Shown in pieces: positions 34,664-44,458 of a stretch of DNA of 64,000 nucleotides. Source of the DNA: Arthonia radiata. Its lineage: Eukaryota; Ascomycota; Arthoniomycetes; Arthoniales; Arthoniaceae. Each line of letters opens with the position of its first letter. Within the stretch, counting starts at the first letter, position 1. The DNA lies in assembly GCA_002989075.1 (NCBI GenBank), contig PSQN01000005.1:1178001-1242000 (forward strand), given 5' to 3'. Below the pieces are notes generated by a model that was given only the letters and a program-made list of their open reading frames with translations, did not search any database and was not told the origin of the DNA. Position numbers and translations under genes: made by a program.

Positions 34664-34934
34664 TTACCCGACATCCGCGTTTCCCCTCGTTATTAATTCG
34701 TCTATGGAAGGCGTTCCGTCTTCCTCGTTGCCGCCTCGTTGCCCGATGAGATCTTGTGCTAAACTTCTCCCCGAGCAGAAACCCTCTCGACGCGGCCTAT
34801 CCGGTATCAGTGTGCATTTTCGAGAATCTTCTAGGATACGTACGGCCACGCGAGTATAGCGCTAACCACGACACGAACCCAAACAGTATCATGCCGAGAC
34901 CCAAGCCCAGTATTATATACATGGCGGGGGGCAT
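34664..34934 (-). CDS. Small membrane protein with acidic C-terminus (about 75 aa, two exons)
   Basis: Exon 1 (34840-34934) encodes MPPAMYIILGLGLGMILFGF and then VSWLALYSRGRT, an N-terminal membrane helix. Exon 2 (34664-34796) encodes a soluble tail with DLIGQRGGNEEDGTPSIDEL and ends NADVG. They join in frame across a 43-bp minus-strand intron with donor GTATCC, a branch-like ACTGATAC and acceptor GGATAG. This is short even for fungi; a GTACGT donor 4 bp upstream would give a different frame. No family recognised. Confidence 0.45.
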
Positions 34935-35529
34935 TTTCTGCTGATTTCTGCTACCACAGTGCTGTGGAGGTCTGGCTTTGAGGGGCTTGATCTCTTGACT
35001 TGTGACTGTGTGCTTTCGACTGTCAGACTGCTGGCATTCGAAGTGGTCGATTCGCCAGGTAGATCGAACTTGGCCGGATCGTCAGGCTATTTGGAAAATG
35101 GTGAAGTGCTGGTATGGGTCCGCAAGTATGTTTGATAGTTCAATGAAGAGTTTCTGATGCTGAATATGAAGGGAGAAAAGGCATCGATGTACACGTATTT
35201 GTATTCAAAGAGCTCGCTTATCAAGGGCTTGTTCCATAATCGCGCTTAAGCGGCATGACACGCACAGCCGCGGTTCAAAAAGCTAGCGCGGTCATGCGCG
35301 GAGAAGAATATGAAAAGCCGCCTGAGTGTCGACACTCGACACTTCAGCTAGACACAAAAGCCCGCAAGGTATACCCGCCCCAAGTCAAACGCCAGTCCCC
35401 CACACCCGCCGCCTTGATCCAAAACGCCACAAGCCTAACCCAAGCACAAACTCCCACAGCCGCTTCTACCCAGCCCCAAGACTCCACCATCTATTACCCT
35501 CGAACACTTCGACACACCAACCCGCGTCA
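34935..35529. other. Intergenic region
   Basis: 595 bp. A plus-strand frame reaching into it (from 35255) is antisense to the proline-rich gene, and its Pro/Thr-rich composition looks like a by-product. No supported feature. Confidence 0.5.
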
Positions 35530-35976
35530 TCAACACCACCCACCCACCACCACACTCAAACCCACCACGCCCATTACGGTCAGCATCTTCCAATTTGGCG
35601 CTTTTCGTGTCTCTGCAGCATTCTCCTCACTTCCAGACGTGAGGAGACTGTTCAGTAGCAGGAGACTCATAAGCGTGCCAGTTGTGGCATCGGAGCTGCT
35701 TCCTGATCGCTCGGCTGGGGTCTTGGGTGCTGTAGCTGGGGTTTTCGGTGCCGTAGCGGAGCTGTACGGTGGTGGTGCAGGTAGACTGTATGGTGGTGGA
35801 GACGCTGGGCTGTATGGGGGTGGTGGTGGTTGAACCTTAGGCGCCGGTGGGGGAGGGCTTTCTGGTGCTGGGGGCGGGCTCTTTGGTACTGGTGGAGGAC
35901 TTTTCGGGGCTGAAGCCGTTGAAGGCATGGAGCGGCCTGGGACTGAGCCCGTGTAGTTGGGTGGGAGCATTGGCAT
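35530..35976 (-). CDS. Proline-rich protein with hydrophobic C-terminal tail (148 aa)
   Basis: Low-complexity Pro/Ser/Ala-rich body with SPPPxPK-like repeats (KSPPPVPKSPPPAPESPPPP) and PPPYS repeats. A short linker (LMSLLLLNSLLTSGSEENAA) precedes a final hydrophobic tail KMLTVMGVVGLSVVVGGWC at the extreme C-terminus. The tail position fits a tail-anchored or surface-attached protein. No N-terminal signal peptide is visible from this start, and an upstream exon is possible. It shares its tail style with three neighbours. Confidence 0.5.
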   Translation of the reverse strand: MPMLPPNYTGSVPGRSMPSTASAPKSPPPVPKSPPPAPESPPPPAPKVQPPPPPYSPASPPPYSLPAPPPYSSATAPKTPATAPKTPAERSGSSSDATTGTLMSLLLLNSLLTSGSEENAAETRKAPNWKMLTVMGVVGLSVVVGGWC

Positions 35977-36310
35977 TCTTGTTATCCGTGAAGACGGTAA
36001 CAGTTTGAGTCTGAGTGTGTTTGGTGTATTTTGGATTTTGATGGTGCGGAGTGGTGGTACCAGCGCCCTGTAAAACTGGCAGAGTATCTTTCAGATACTG
36101 AATAGCAAGGGTTGAGAAGAAGAGAGAGGGACAAGAGAAAGAAGAGAGCTTCAAGAGCACCGGTCTGAGCATCCGAAGGCGCAGTCGACGGGGCAACAGC
36201 GTGTGAGGTCAGAATTGCATCACACCTAGGTCATTCGAGATCAGCTTAAGTACAAGGCAGATACCTCGGACTGTGGTATTGTCAAACACGCCGTTGTCGC
36301 GCCGCTCTGA

Positions 36311-36439
36311 TTACCAGCTTCCGAAGAAGGCGCCCAGTGCAAGCGCCATCAACATCGCCGCCGGGAGCTTTTGGATTGGTGTCTTGTATTGCTGAGCACC
36401 GCTCGTGCACCCGTCCTGCGATGACAGAGCGCCACTCAT
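36311..36439 (-). CDS. Tiny tail-anchored-like protein (42 aa)
   Basis: A complete 43-codon frame starting MSGALSSQDGCTSG and ending KLPAAMLMALALGAFFGSW. The last 19 residues are a hydrophobic tail like those of the neighbouring genes. It may instead be the last exon of a longer gene: a 75-codon frame directly upstream (36436-36660) ends in a GSAGGGGG run that recalls the glycine-rich neighbours, but I found no clean splice joining them. Confidence 0.4.
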   Translation of the reverse strand: MSGALSSQDGCTSGAQQYKTPIQKLPAAMLMALALGAFFGSW

Positions 36440-36944
36440 GATCGTGCAGCGGCGACACCTCCACCACCGCCAGCGCTTCCTCTGATAGCGATATCAGGCT
36501 CGTTGGGTGGGCTCTCAGACCGCGATTTGGCGGCGCGGTGACAAATACACTGGCTGGCGTCTTCCAGATAACTCAATGTTGCAGATGTGCGGAATAGCAG
36601 AGTTGCAGGATAGCAGAGAGCAGATAGAGGTCTTGTCAGAAAAAGTAGTTTGGAGGTCATAGAAACCAGCTCAGCTTAGAAACAACGCAAAGATGAATGA
36701 AGGCAACATGATGGGAATGCGAACCACACGAAGCAATGATATCGTCAGGTCATCGCCCATGAAACTACGTCGGTATACAGCTCACCCCATCCGCCAGGCT
36801 CTGGGCGCTTTCAGTATCGTTCTCATCGTACTCACGTCGACGCGTGTGTCATCGCTCCACCTAACTCCAACATTCCGAGCAACTGGGGCTTCGAAATGCC
36901 AGCGTCTTCACCACTTCTCCTTGCCTTGATTCGAATCACGGCTT

Positions 36945-37259
36945 TCAACGACCGCTCAACCCCGCGCCCACCAGCATCGCCCCCGTCACGGCCTTGGCTT
37001 TCCAGTTGCCGCCACTGTTCGCACTAGACGCGCCTGAGGTGTGATTGCCTCCGCCGCCGCCTGCTGCTCCGCCGCCGCCTTTACTGGATCGACCACCACC
37101 GCTATGACCCCCTCCACCGTGACCGCCACCGCCCCCCTTCTTGATCTCGAGGGATGAAGATGTGTTGCCGGAGCTGCGGCTGGAGCTGCTGAGGTGGGTC
37201 GTGGGTTGTGAGGTGCTCAGGCTGGAGCTAGTCGTGGTAGTGAGGGATGAGGATGGCAT
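36945..37259 (-). CDS. Glycine-rich protein with hydrophobic C-terminal tail (104 aa)
   Basis: A Ser/Thr-rich N-terminal third is followed by a Gly-rich middle (GGGGGHGGGGHSGGG, GGGGAAGGGGGNHTSG) and a final tail NWKAKAVTGAMLVGAGLSGR. Single exon, with the start at the first Met. Composition-driven similarity makes homology calls unreliable, but gene order and tail design match the neighbours. Confidence 0.5.
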   Translation of the reverse strand: MPSSSLTTTTSSSLSTSQPTTHLSSSSRSSGNTSSSLEIKKGGGGGHGGGGHSGGGRSSKGGGGAAGGGGGNHTSGASSANSGGNWKAKAVTGAMLVGAGLSGR

Positions 37260-37501
37260 TTTGAAGGACTGGGTGATGTTTTGAAGTTTGTGATATAAAT
37301 GTAGTTTTTGATTCTTTGAGGAGTATTTGAGAGTGTTTTGCTTGATGGATGATGTTGTGAAGAAACAGTAGAAGCGGGTGCAAGAAATATGTTAGCACAG
37401 CAAACGCGGCAGCAAACGTTTGCGAGATACGTTTGGCACCTGTTTGTAGCACTTCGTGTATCGATTCTCTGCGCCACCCCTCGCCACTACTTTGCCTCAA
37501 T

Positions 37502-37870
37502 TCAACCTCCAAACATACTGCCAGCCACTATCATCAGCACCAGCAAGCCCATGATCTTCGCGTTCGGTGTGTTCATACCGCCGGCAGAATGTCCACTAGC
37601 ACCCGCTCCCGCAGTGCCTGACCCTTGGGATTCGCCACCATGTCCGCCGCCGCCGCTTCCGTGGCCTCCGGAGCTGTAGCCACCTTTACGTGGGAGTATG
37701 ATCGCAGTGTGATTGTATGAATGTGGTATGGTCGGACGCATGAATACGGCGTGGAGAGTAGTCGAGTGGGGGAGTGAGGGAGCAAGTGTGTTGATGTAGG
37801 GCGACATCGACGGTGGCGTCGATGTTGCCGTGCTTAATGGTGTATACGAGACGACGCTCGCGTTCGTCAT
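37502..37870 (-). CDS. Glycine-rich protein with hydrophobic C-terminal tail (122 aa)
   Basis: A Ser/Thr/Pro-rich N-terminus is followed by a Gly/His-rich region (GGYSSGGHGSGGGGHGG) and a tail NAKIMGLLVLMIVAGSMFGG. The segment between Pro-rich and Gly-rich parts (SPYINTLAPSLPHST onward) may be an unrecognised intron ending at the CACGTAAAG acceptor just before GGYSSGG. Same tail design as the neighbouring genes. Confidence 0.5.
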   Translation of the reverse strand: MTNASVVSYTPLSTATSTPPSMSPYINTLAPSLPHSTTLHAVFMRPTIPHSYNHTAIILPRKGGYSSGGHGSGGGGHGGESQGSGTAGAGASGHSAGGMNTPNAKIMGLLVLMIVAGSMFGG

Positions 37871-40137
37871 CTTGGAGATTGCTGTGTTTGGAAGGCGTGT
37901 GAGCGTCTTGGTTGGAGGTCAGATGAGGTCTTCGGAATCTGCTGCTTGTATTCAATACCCTCCGCAGCCTCGAGATGACGCGATACCGTACCTTTGCGCA
38001 GTCGGCTCTTGTATTAGTTCGCAGAGTTTTTGAGCCTTTGATAACTCGCGAGGAGGCTGCGACTGGCGTGGTTATTGACGCTAAGTATCCACTACGCTTG
38101 CACATTATTTGTGACCGCGCATTCCAAGGTTTGCTCACAATCACGATGTGTTTGTCGCGCCATGTGTGGCAAGTGGGTATTTTCAGCCCTTGCTTGTGAT
38201 GGCACAAGCAAGGTGGTACCTCAACATGTTCACAGGTTCTGGAAGTGAAGGCGTCATATACATCACTATCCTTTCACCCGTTCGGCTTGATACCTACGCC
38301 AATTAGATGCTGTCCGTTTCGACCAATCGCGCCGACAGCCGCAAGCTTCGAGAAAGAACTCGGCTTGCTGCTATTTACGCTACCTCGACCGTTACTGAGC
38401 TGCTTTCGAGTCTTTCTCTCTTCATTCCGACGCCTCGCTGTTCATCACGAGGTTCCAAGCGTATGACGGAGGCATGATGCGCACATCTTTATGCGCTGAA
38501 TCTTCCCACTGCAAGGCCAGGCTGCATACGCCGAGGATGCAGATCCGTGCAGCAGAGCTCCCAAGTTTGACTTCTTACATATGATGTACAACAAAGCAGC
38601 GGTATTTCGAAAAAAAAATGGGCCGCAGTATATAACCGCGAATATGAGCAAGACGACTAAGTCGAGCCAGGCGATGGACACGATATCAGCAGAGAGGGCA
38701 TCCTTTTGCTATTGGTTATACTGACATGGACATTCGTGCCAGCGCATTTCCAGCAAGCGGGTTCCAGCACATTAGACTTGATCGTGGGTGCGTAAATCGA
38801 GACATGGTGATGCAGACGGAGGAGACCGAGGAGCAGGAAAGGGAACCACGATCAAAAGATCGCGCTCCTCTTGTTGAGAACTTCAAGAAAAATGCGACAG
38901 CTGTCGGCATGATTGCGACAAAAATAGTGGCAAGATGATTTTTGAATTGGGATCAATATACTCAAGAAGGTGGTAGGTAACCGTCAGGATTGTATAGCTC
39001 ATACCCTAACCCTAAGTCTGATATCATATCACGTGTCAAAGCCGCCCAACTGCCAAGTATCACATTTAGTCCCATTTTCGTTCACCATCACTTCTTTCAA
39101 ACGATACAATGCTTCAAAGCTGAATCCAAAAAACCATTTATGCCATGCACGAGACAGGTGTCATCCCGCAAGCGCCAGTATAAGCATGCTGACGAGACTT
39201 CTGGGGCCGACGACCTACTTGCGCTCCCTTGCGATTCCTCATCACAGTAAGCTGGCCGATCTCCCCCAGGACTTGACAAAGCTGGCCACTTTAACCGCGG
39301 CGTTCTCGCTGTTTGCGAGCACTCAGCTGGTTTCATCCAGGTCGCTGATTTGATCTCGTGCTCGCTCACTGGAACCGCTGCAATGTCGTTTGGTCCACCG
39401 CGTCGCTTACGCTCTTGACACGCATTGCGTACTGCCCAATGTCAGAGGATACTTCGGCGGATCACACTCGACAGTGGCGACTGGCAATCGCATGAATAAG
39501 TCAGTCTTGCTTTAGTAGGCGTGTCTGCTGCATTTGGCCCCGGACAGATCGTTCAAGGCTCGAACGGCCCCTTCTCCGTTGGGGGTAAGTACGGGTACCC
39601 GCTCGTGACCACTACATCTAAACGCTATCGTACGCTCTTGATGCAAACTACCTCTTTCAGATCTCCCCCCAAGAAGGGTTTCCGTACAACTTATCGAAGA
39701 TGGGGCATAAACAGAGACCCTTGACCACTGTCGTTGGCAATGCGCGCTCAACCCAGGAGGTCGCCTACAAGGAGAGGAAATTGCAGACATACGTTGCGGC
39801 AAGGTCATGACATAGTGACCTCTTTACGCCTAAGAGGTCTCTCTCAGAGGGTCAATGGCACCATAACTCGCCCTAGTCAGCCTATATTGCACGCCTTATT
39901 GTTCAGCTTTGCTGCAAACGCTCAGTCTAAGCATCAAAGTGCTGAAACAGCAATTCGTTGATGGTAAAGCTCATGAAAAACCCGCTCTATTGTAGACGTG
40001 TCCGAATCACCAGAAGGATAGAAAAAGGCACCGTTGTGTGCGAGATATAAGAACTGCAGATTTCTACCCAAGTGTTCCTCTCTCTTCATTCCGTAGCTAA
40101 CGCATCATCAAGTGATCCATCACGTCATTCCAGCACC
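37871..40137. other. Gene-poor stretch
   Basis: 2.27 kb with only weak candidates. A hydrophobic minus-strand frame (38445-38681, MSIAWLDLVVLLIFAVIY) and a plus-strand frame 38726-38938 (TEETEEQEREPRSKDRAP) are both possible small proteins but unsupported. Plus-strand frames at 39100-39350 overlap each other. CCCTAACCCTAA at 39004-39015 is a two-unit telomere-like or telobox-like motif. Confidence 0.45.
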
Positions 40138-40629
40138 ATGTCCCTCGCGAAAATTTTCACGTCCTCCTCCGCAAACTCCGCCCGCACCCTCTGGCACGAA
40201 GTCCCCTTCCCTTGCGACTACACCGTCACGGAACACCCGGAGTCGGGGAAGGCCTCGCACCTACGCTTCCTCATCCCCTCGCAGTCCATCCAGCGCGGTC
40301 AGGCGCGCGCGGAGATCAAGGATCACTCCAAGAACCTCGTCGTCTGCAAAGTCCCTTATCAAGACACAAAGCTGGGCAAGGAGAAGCTGAACTGGCACCT
40401 CCGATCGTGGGAACGGGACTTGAGCCTCGCGGGACTCATGGCGCGGAATCTGAAGGACCCGCACACCAACCAGTGGACATTGTTCAACGCCGTGATCCCG
40501 AAGGAGAAGACTGCCATGTCGCCGACGATGATGTACGGGCACTCCAAGGGGCCGAGCGGGGAGAAGCATCCGCAGCTTTTGAAGTATCTGGAGGAGCCTG
40601 AGAAGAGCAAGTTTGAAAAGGAGGAATGA
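40138..40629 (+). CDS. Unrecognised 163-residue protein
   Basis: Starts MSLAKIFTSSSANSARTLWH and ends KSKFEKEE. It is a compact, soluble, single-exon protein with balanced composition (CDYTVTEHPESGKASHLRFL, NWHLRSWERDLSLAG, WTLFNAVIPKEKT), so it looks like a real folded domain. I cannot assign a family. The open frame runs 22 codons further upstream; I choose the ATG at 40138 for its context CACCATGTC. A basic, Ser-rich N-terminus could allow mitochondrial import, but this is weak. Confidence 0.65.
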   Translation: MSLAKIFTSSSANSARTLWHEVPFPCDYTVTEHPESGKASHLRFLIPSQSIQRGQARAEIKDHSKNLVVCKVPYQDTKLGKEKLNWHLRSWERDLSLAGLMARNLKDPHTNQWTLFNAVIPKEKTAMSPTMMYGHSKGPSGEKHPQLLKYLEEPEKSKFEKEE

Positions 40630-41210
40630 GTGGGTTAGGTTTGGCGTAATGGGAGCTGGCTCTTCCATTGCTGCTTTTTAGGCGTTGGCGTCCCTATCAA
40701 CGTATGGTCCAAGGCTGGGGACGCAAGTCACGACATGTTTGTTTGGGGTCACCCTTCTCCAAGTTCTTCAGTCCCCGCAAAGTCAAAAGCGAGAGTAAAG
40801 CTAAGCTTGGAGAAACCTTGCGCAAGATCCGAACTACCTTGCCGCGTGCTTTCAGAGCTTGCGTGCAAGGTACTCGCTGCATAAAAGAGACATGGGTTTG
40901 CTATCATTTTGCCATGACTCTGTGCTTCAGCCTCGGTCTCTCTCGTGATAGCTAAGTTGATATTTCGGTGACTTCTTCTCTTGCTAAGAAGAGCGGTTTC
41001 AGTAAGCGTGACTCTATCCCGCACTCTAAGACGTATAATCTTCTTAAGAGCCTCCTCTCACTTCTCGAAGTCTACATTTGTGACGATAACTTACAGAAAA
41101 TATCTTGACGATTGTAAAAGAAGCGCGCTAACCCTTGCTCGCCTTGGCTGAGTTGCGAGGGAATATGCCAACCAGCAGCATAATCTCGCGCTCGTGGTAG
41201 GTATCTTTCA
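40630..41210. other. Convergent intergenic region
   Basis: 580 bp between two convergent stop codons. Short frames only; no supported feature. Confidence 0.55.
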
Positions 41211-42254
41211 TCATGTGCCGTACTCCTTATTGCGTTCGAGGCGTGACTTGTGACCGTGTCGCCGCCTTGAATTGCGACGCTCTATCTCTTCTTTGTGACT
41301 TTCTGGGCCTCGATTACGGGAATCCAACCCGGCCTCTATGTCCGGCCGCTGCCTCAGCGCGATCAATCGCCTTTCATCGTACAACAACGCGCCATTTTGG
41401 AAATCTGGCTCGTCCTGCCGCTCTCGAGGTAGACTGTTGAATGGCACGAAGCGCCATTGATCGACTTCAATGTACCTGTGGTGGCCCAGCTCTGCAGCGA
41501 GAGCCCAATGGTCGTTCGCGCTTAAATATTCGAAGTTTCCGTTTCTGTGCCGTTTTCCAATAGCGTCATCATCAAAGTCAAGCGTCTTTTCTGGTGGGAG
41601 ATGGTCGTAGGGAACGAGCTCATAAGTGCCTGAGTTTCTTCGGACATGGCTGGGCGAGGGTACTGTAGGATCATCATATGAAAAGAAGGAAGTCGGATGT
41701 TCGACTGCGTGTAACGCGCGTCTGACGGGATGATCTTGAGGGGGGGGTGGCGGTAAGTGCTGCGCAGGCATCGGCGGTACAGGGGGCACAGAGGCCGCAC
41801 TGCTAGGTCCGGCTGTCACACTCCATGAGCTTCGATTGAGGTGTCCAAATACGCCACCATGCTGTCGACCCTCGGGCGATCTGCTCGCACTCGATCTTCT
41901 CAAGGTTCTAAAGCTGAGTCTGTCACGAAGGGAGCGATGTTCCCCACCGTGTCGTGGGGCTTGTTGAATTTGGGATCCCTCGGGATCAGTGCCCGACTCT
42001 CGTGAGGAACTCCGACTGAAGACACTGCCAAGAGTTTGAGCGAACCTGTGGGTACGGGAAGTCCGCTCACGGGACCGACCACGTCCTGACGCGGCCCCAC
42101 CATGGCCTTGACCGCCTGAATATCTTGCACCCCTGCGTTCTACAGCGTCCGCTTCAGTTTCGTACCATTGAGCCTCGCCTTCCCACCAAAAACGTCGTCC
42201 GGTTCGGTCCTGCCAGAGGCGGAGTCTACCGGTTGGCTGCGGATCTCTCTGCAT
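41211..42254 (-). CDS. Unrecognised 347-residue Arg/Ser-rich protein
   Basis: Intronless frame starting MQRDPQPTGRLRLWQDRTGR then RFWWEGEAQWYETEADAV. The middle is disordered (SRSSSRES, PPVPPMPAQHLPPPPPQDHP). A more ordered C-terminal part follows (GTYELVPYDHLPPEKTLDFD, NGNFEYLSANDHWALAAELG, FVPFNSLPRERQDEPDFQNG) and ends in a basic tail RRNSRRRHGHKSRLERNK. The C-terminal part has the look of a conserved fungal domain that I cannot name. Last likely host gene before the AT-rich block. Confidence 0.6.
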   Translation of the reverse strand: MQRDPQPTGRLRLWQDRTGRRFWWEGEAQWYETEADAVERRGARYSGGQGHGGAASGRGRSRERTSRTHRFAQTLGSVFSRSSSRESGTDPEGSQIQQAPRHGGEHRSLRDRLSFRTLRRSSASRSPEGRQHGGVFGHLNRSSWSVTAGPSSAASVPPVPPMPAQHLPPPPPQDHPVRRALHAVEHPTSFFSYDDPTVPSPSHVRRNSGTYELVPYDHLPPEKTLDFDDDAIGKRHRNGNFEYLSANDHWALAAELGHHRYIEVDQWRFVPFNSLPRERQDEPDFQNGALLYDERRLIALRQRPDIEAGLDSRNRGPESHKEEIERRNSRRRHGHKSRLERNKEYGT

Positions 42255-43449
42255 CTTGTGGTGTCTTCAGAGGGAGGCAAAACAAAGGAAATGGAGGCCA
42301 AACGTATCTAGCGAGACTGTTCAACCAATAACAGTTTATTTGGCACTATTCCTGCATGTACAAGCGAAGGTAGGGGATTTTGACTCACTGAGGTCTAGTG
42401 ACAGGTTTTACAATACACCGGCTCTGATGACGCAGAGATGCAGCTCCACTAACCGCACGGCACGTATGGAGAGGTAGATGCAAGCTTATCTGTCGTGGAT
42501 GGCCTGCGAGATCACAGGGGCGTGTGGCCGTTGCAGATACAAGGTGGACAATGATCACGACGTCAGTGCTCAGCGTATCAAAGGATAACGTACCCACGAT
42601 GGGTACAATACGCGATAGCACCTGGAACAGCCAGCATGGCTACGTCACCAGAGGGGCCATTGGCACGAAAAGTTATGTAGCGAGCCGTAGAAATATGGTA
42701 ATCTTTCGAAAGTTTGAACATTAGATTTGTCACAGTGCTTCGTGCAATCGGGATGCGTTTTAGTGCTTCCCAACGGCTTAGGTCGTAGCAACAAAAGAAG
42801 ACGTGGGCGTCTCATGCCTGGGCACGATATGATCTGAGAGGAGGTTAATGCCCCCATCCCACAGTGCGTGCTTGCAAAGGGTCTTGGACGGATGTTGTTG
42901 ACACGTTGACATCTGGGCGGACGGGAACAGACCATGACGCCGTGTCGTGTGATGCTACATAACAGGGTGTAATATACTACCGCAAGCGTGCGAAAAACAC
43001 GAAGACCTACCTGACGCGGATTTTGCATTTTGAAACACAATAGAACTGCTGAATAAGCATTGAGCTCCCTATACTTGGAGAGTTCGTCAGAACTTACCTT
43101 TCTATATAGGGATGCGGAAAGTGCACGTTTCGCAGGACGAAGACGTTTAATATTGGTGTCCTTGCTCAAGAATTCAGTGTACGTCGCCGGGTAAGCATTC
43201 AGTAAGGCCGACAGGCGATGTATTTCTTACCCCGGGACACAATCGGTGTGATTAATGTGTGCAGAACACAATGCGAGCAAGAGGCGAATAGTGCGACCCG
43301 CTGTCTTACTCAAACGGTAACGTGTCGTTAGACGATATCCACGAGTGTTTATAAGTTGCCGGAGCGCGGAGTCATCTCCGTCTAGGGCTCGAGTTCTGTG
43401 ACAGAATATGCCAATCTTATGGGCGGCCCGAGGGGCCAAGGGGATATAA
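42255..43449. other. Intergenic region bordering the AT-rich block
   Basis: 1.2 kb of normal-composition DNA. A 174-codon minus-strand frame (42645-43169) is Cys/Arg-rich without a domain and is probably chance. Composition changes sharply at the right end. Confidence 0.5.
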
Positions 43450-43621
43450 CCCTACGCGGCCCCGCAGCGCGTCCTTACCCAGATTTTAGTGTAAGGCCGC
43501 TTTTTAGTTATAGTACGTAATGCGTAATATCGCTCTCTAGTAAGTTTTATAAGATTATTTAATTATAAAGTTAATAAAGCCTAGTAATAGTTGTAAAATA
43601 TTATTAGTAAAAGTAATAGTG

Positions 43622-43710
43622 AGCTTTCTTAGTTACTAGTAGGCTAGAGGACTAGTACCGTTATTAAGTAAAGAGACTTCTTTAGTACTTTTAAAGCTAG
43701 GCTCCTAACT
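43622..43710 (+). repeat. Direct repeat copy 1 (about 480-bp period)
   Basis: About 89 bp, from AGCTTTCTTAGTTACTAGTA to GCTCCTAACT, matching 44102-44190 with few differences, mostly transitions. Weaker similarity continues downstream (a purine-rich AAAGAAAAAGAAAG block then AGTATACTAA), suggesting a roughly 480-bp tandem unit. Confidence 0.85.
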
Positions 43711-44101
43711 TAAAGTAGTTATATACCTATATATATATAAAACTACTCTATTTAGCAAAGAAAAAGAAAGAAAAAAAAAGAGTAGAAGTATACTAATAAT
43801 ATATCCTTTAGTTAAGCTCTAGAATCTAGCTTAGATAGTAGTAATTTATTATTAAGTACGTCTAGCCTTATTCTTAAGATATTTTTAATACTATAATAAT
43901 AATATTTAGTTAAATATAGAAAGCTTTAGCTATAGATAGTAGAGCTAGACTTACTAGTAATAATTTTTATCTTTAATTCTTTATCTTTAGAATATAATTT
44001 TAGGATATATAATAGCTTTAATATAGCTTTCTAAGTTAGTAAGATATAAGACGTATTAAAAAGAGTATAAGAATATATATATATAATTAATAGTAGTAGT
44101 A

Positions 44102-44190
44102 AGCTTTCTTAAGTACTAGTAGACTAAAGAACTAGTATAGCTAATAAGTAAAGAGACTTCTTTAGTACTTTTAAAGCTAGGCTTCTAACT
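44102..44190 (+). repeat. Direct repeat copy 2 (about 480-bp period)
   Basis: Second copy, exactly 480 bp after the first, from AGCTTTCTTAAGTACTAGTA to GCTTCTAACT. The following sequence again holds a purine-rich block and AGTATACTAA. The element insertion at 44459 interrupts the tail of this second unit. Confidence 0.85.
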
Positions 44191-44458
44191 CTATAATTAA
44201 GATACCTATATACTACTATCTAATATTATTAATATATAAAAAAAGAAAAGAAGAAGAAGTATAGATAGGAGTATACTAACTATATAGCCTTTATTTAGAA
44301 AGGTATTACTCTATAACGTTATATAATTAGTAATCTAGTAGGTCTTATATAATATCTATACTTTATTTAACACTATAGTAATAATAAGTAGTACTAGAAG
44401 ATATTATAGATATATTTAGATAGGTAATTAGAGGTATAAGTTTCTCTACTAATAGTAA

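Noticed and set aside
35255-35833. Plus-strand Pro/Thr-rich frame of 192 codons
   Set aside because: Antisense to the proline-rich minus-strand gene; its end is a Gly-rich mirror of the Pro repeats.
38726-38938. Small charged plus-strand frame (70 codons)
   Set aside because: Possible exon of a small gene, but start and splice sites could not be supported.
39004-39015. CCCTAACCCTAA, telomere-like
   Set aside because: Only two units; could be a telobox or chance, and is not evidence of a chromosome end or fusion.
42645-43169. 174-codon minus-strand frame near the boundary
   Set aside because: No domain, odd composition and no context support.
43622-44190. CRISPR-like direct repeats
   Set aside because: Only two copies at 480-bp spacing in a fungal repeat region; a tandem unit, not a CRISPR array.
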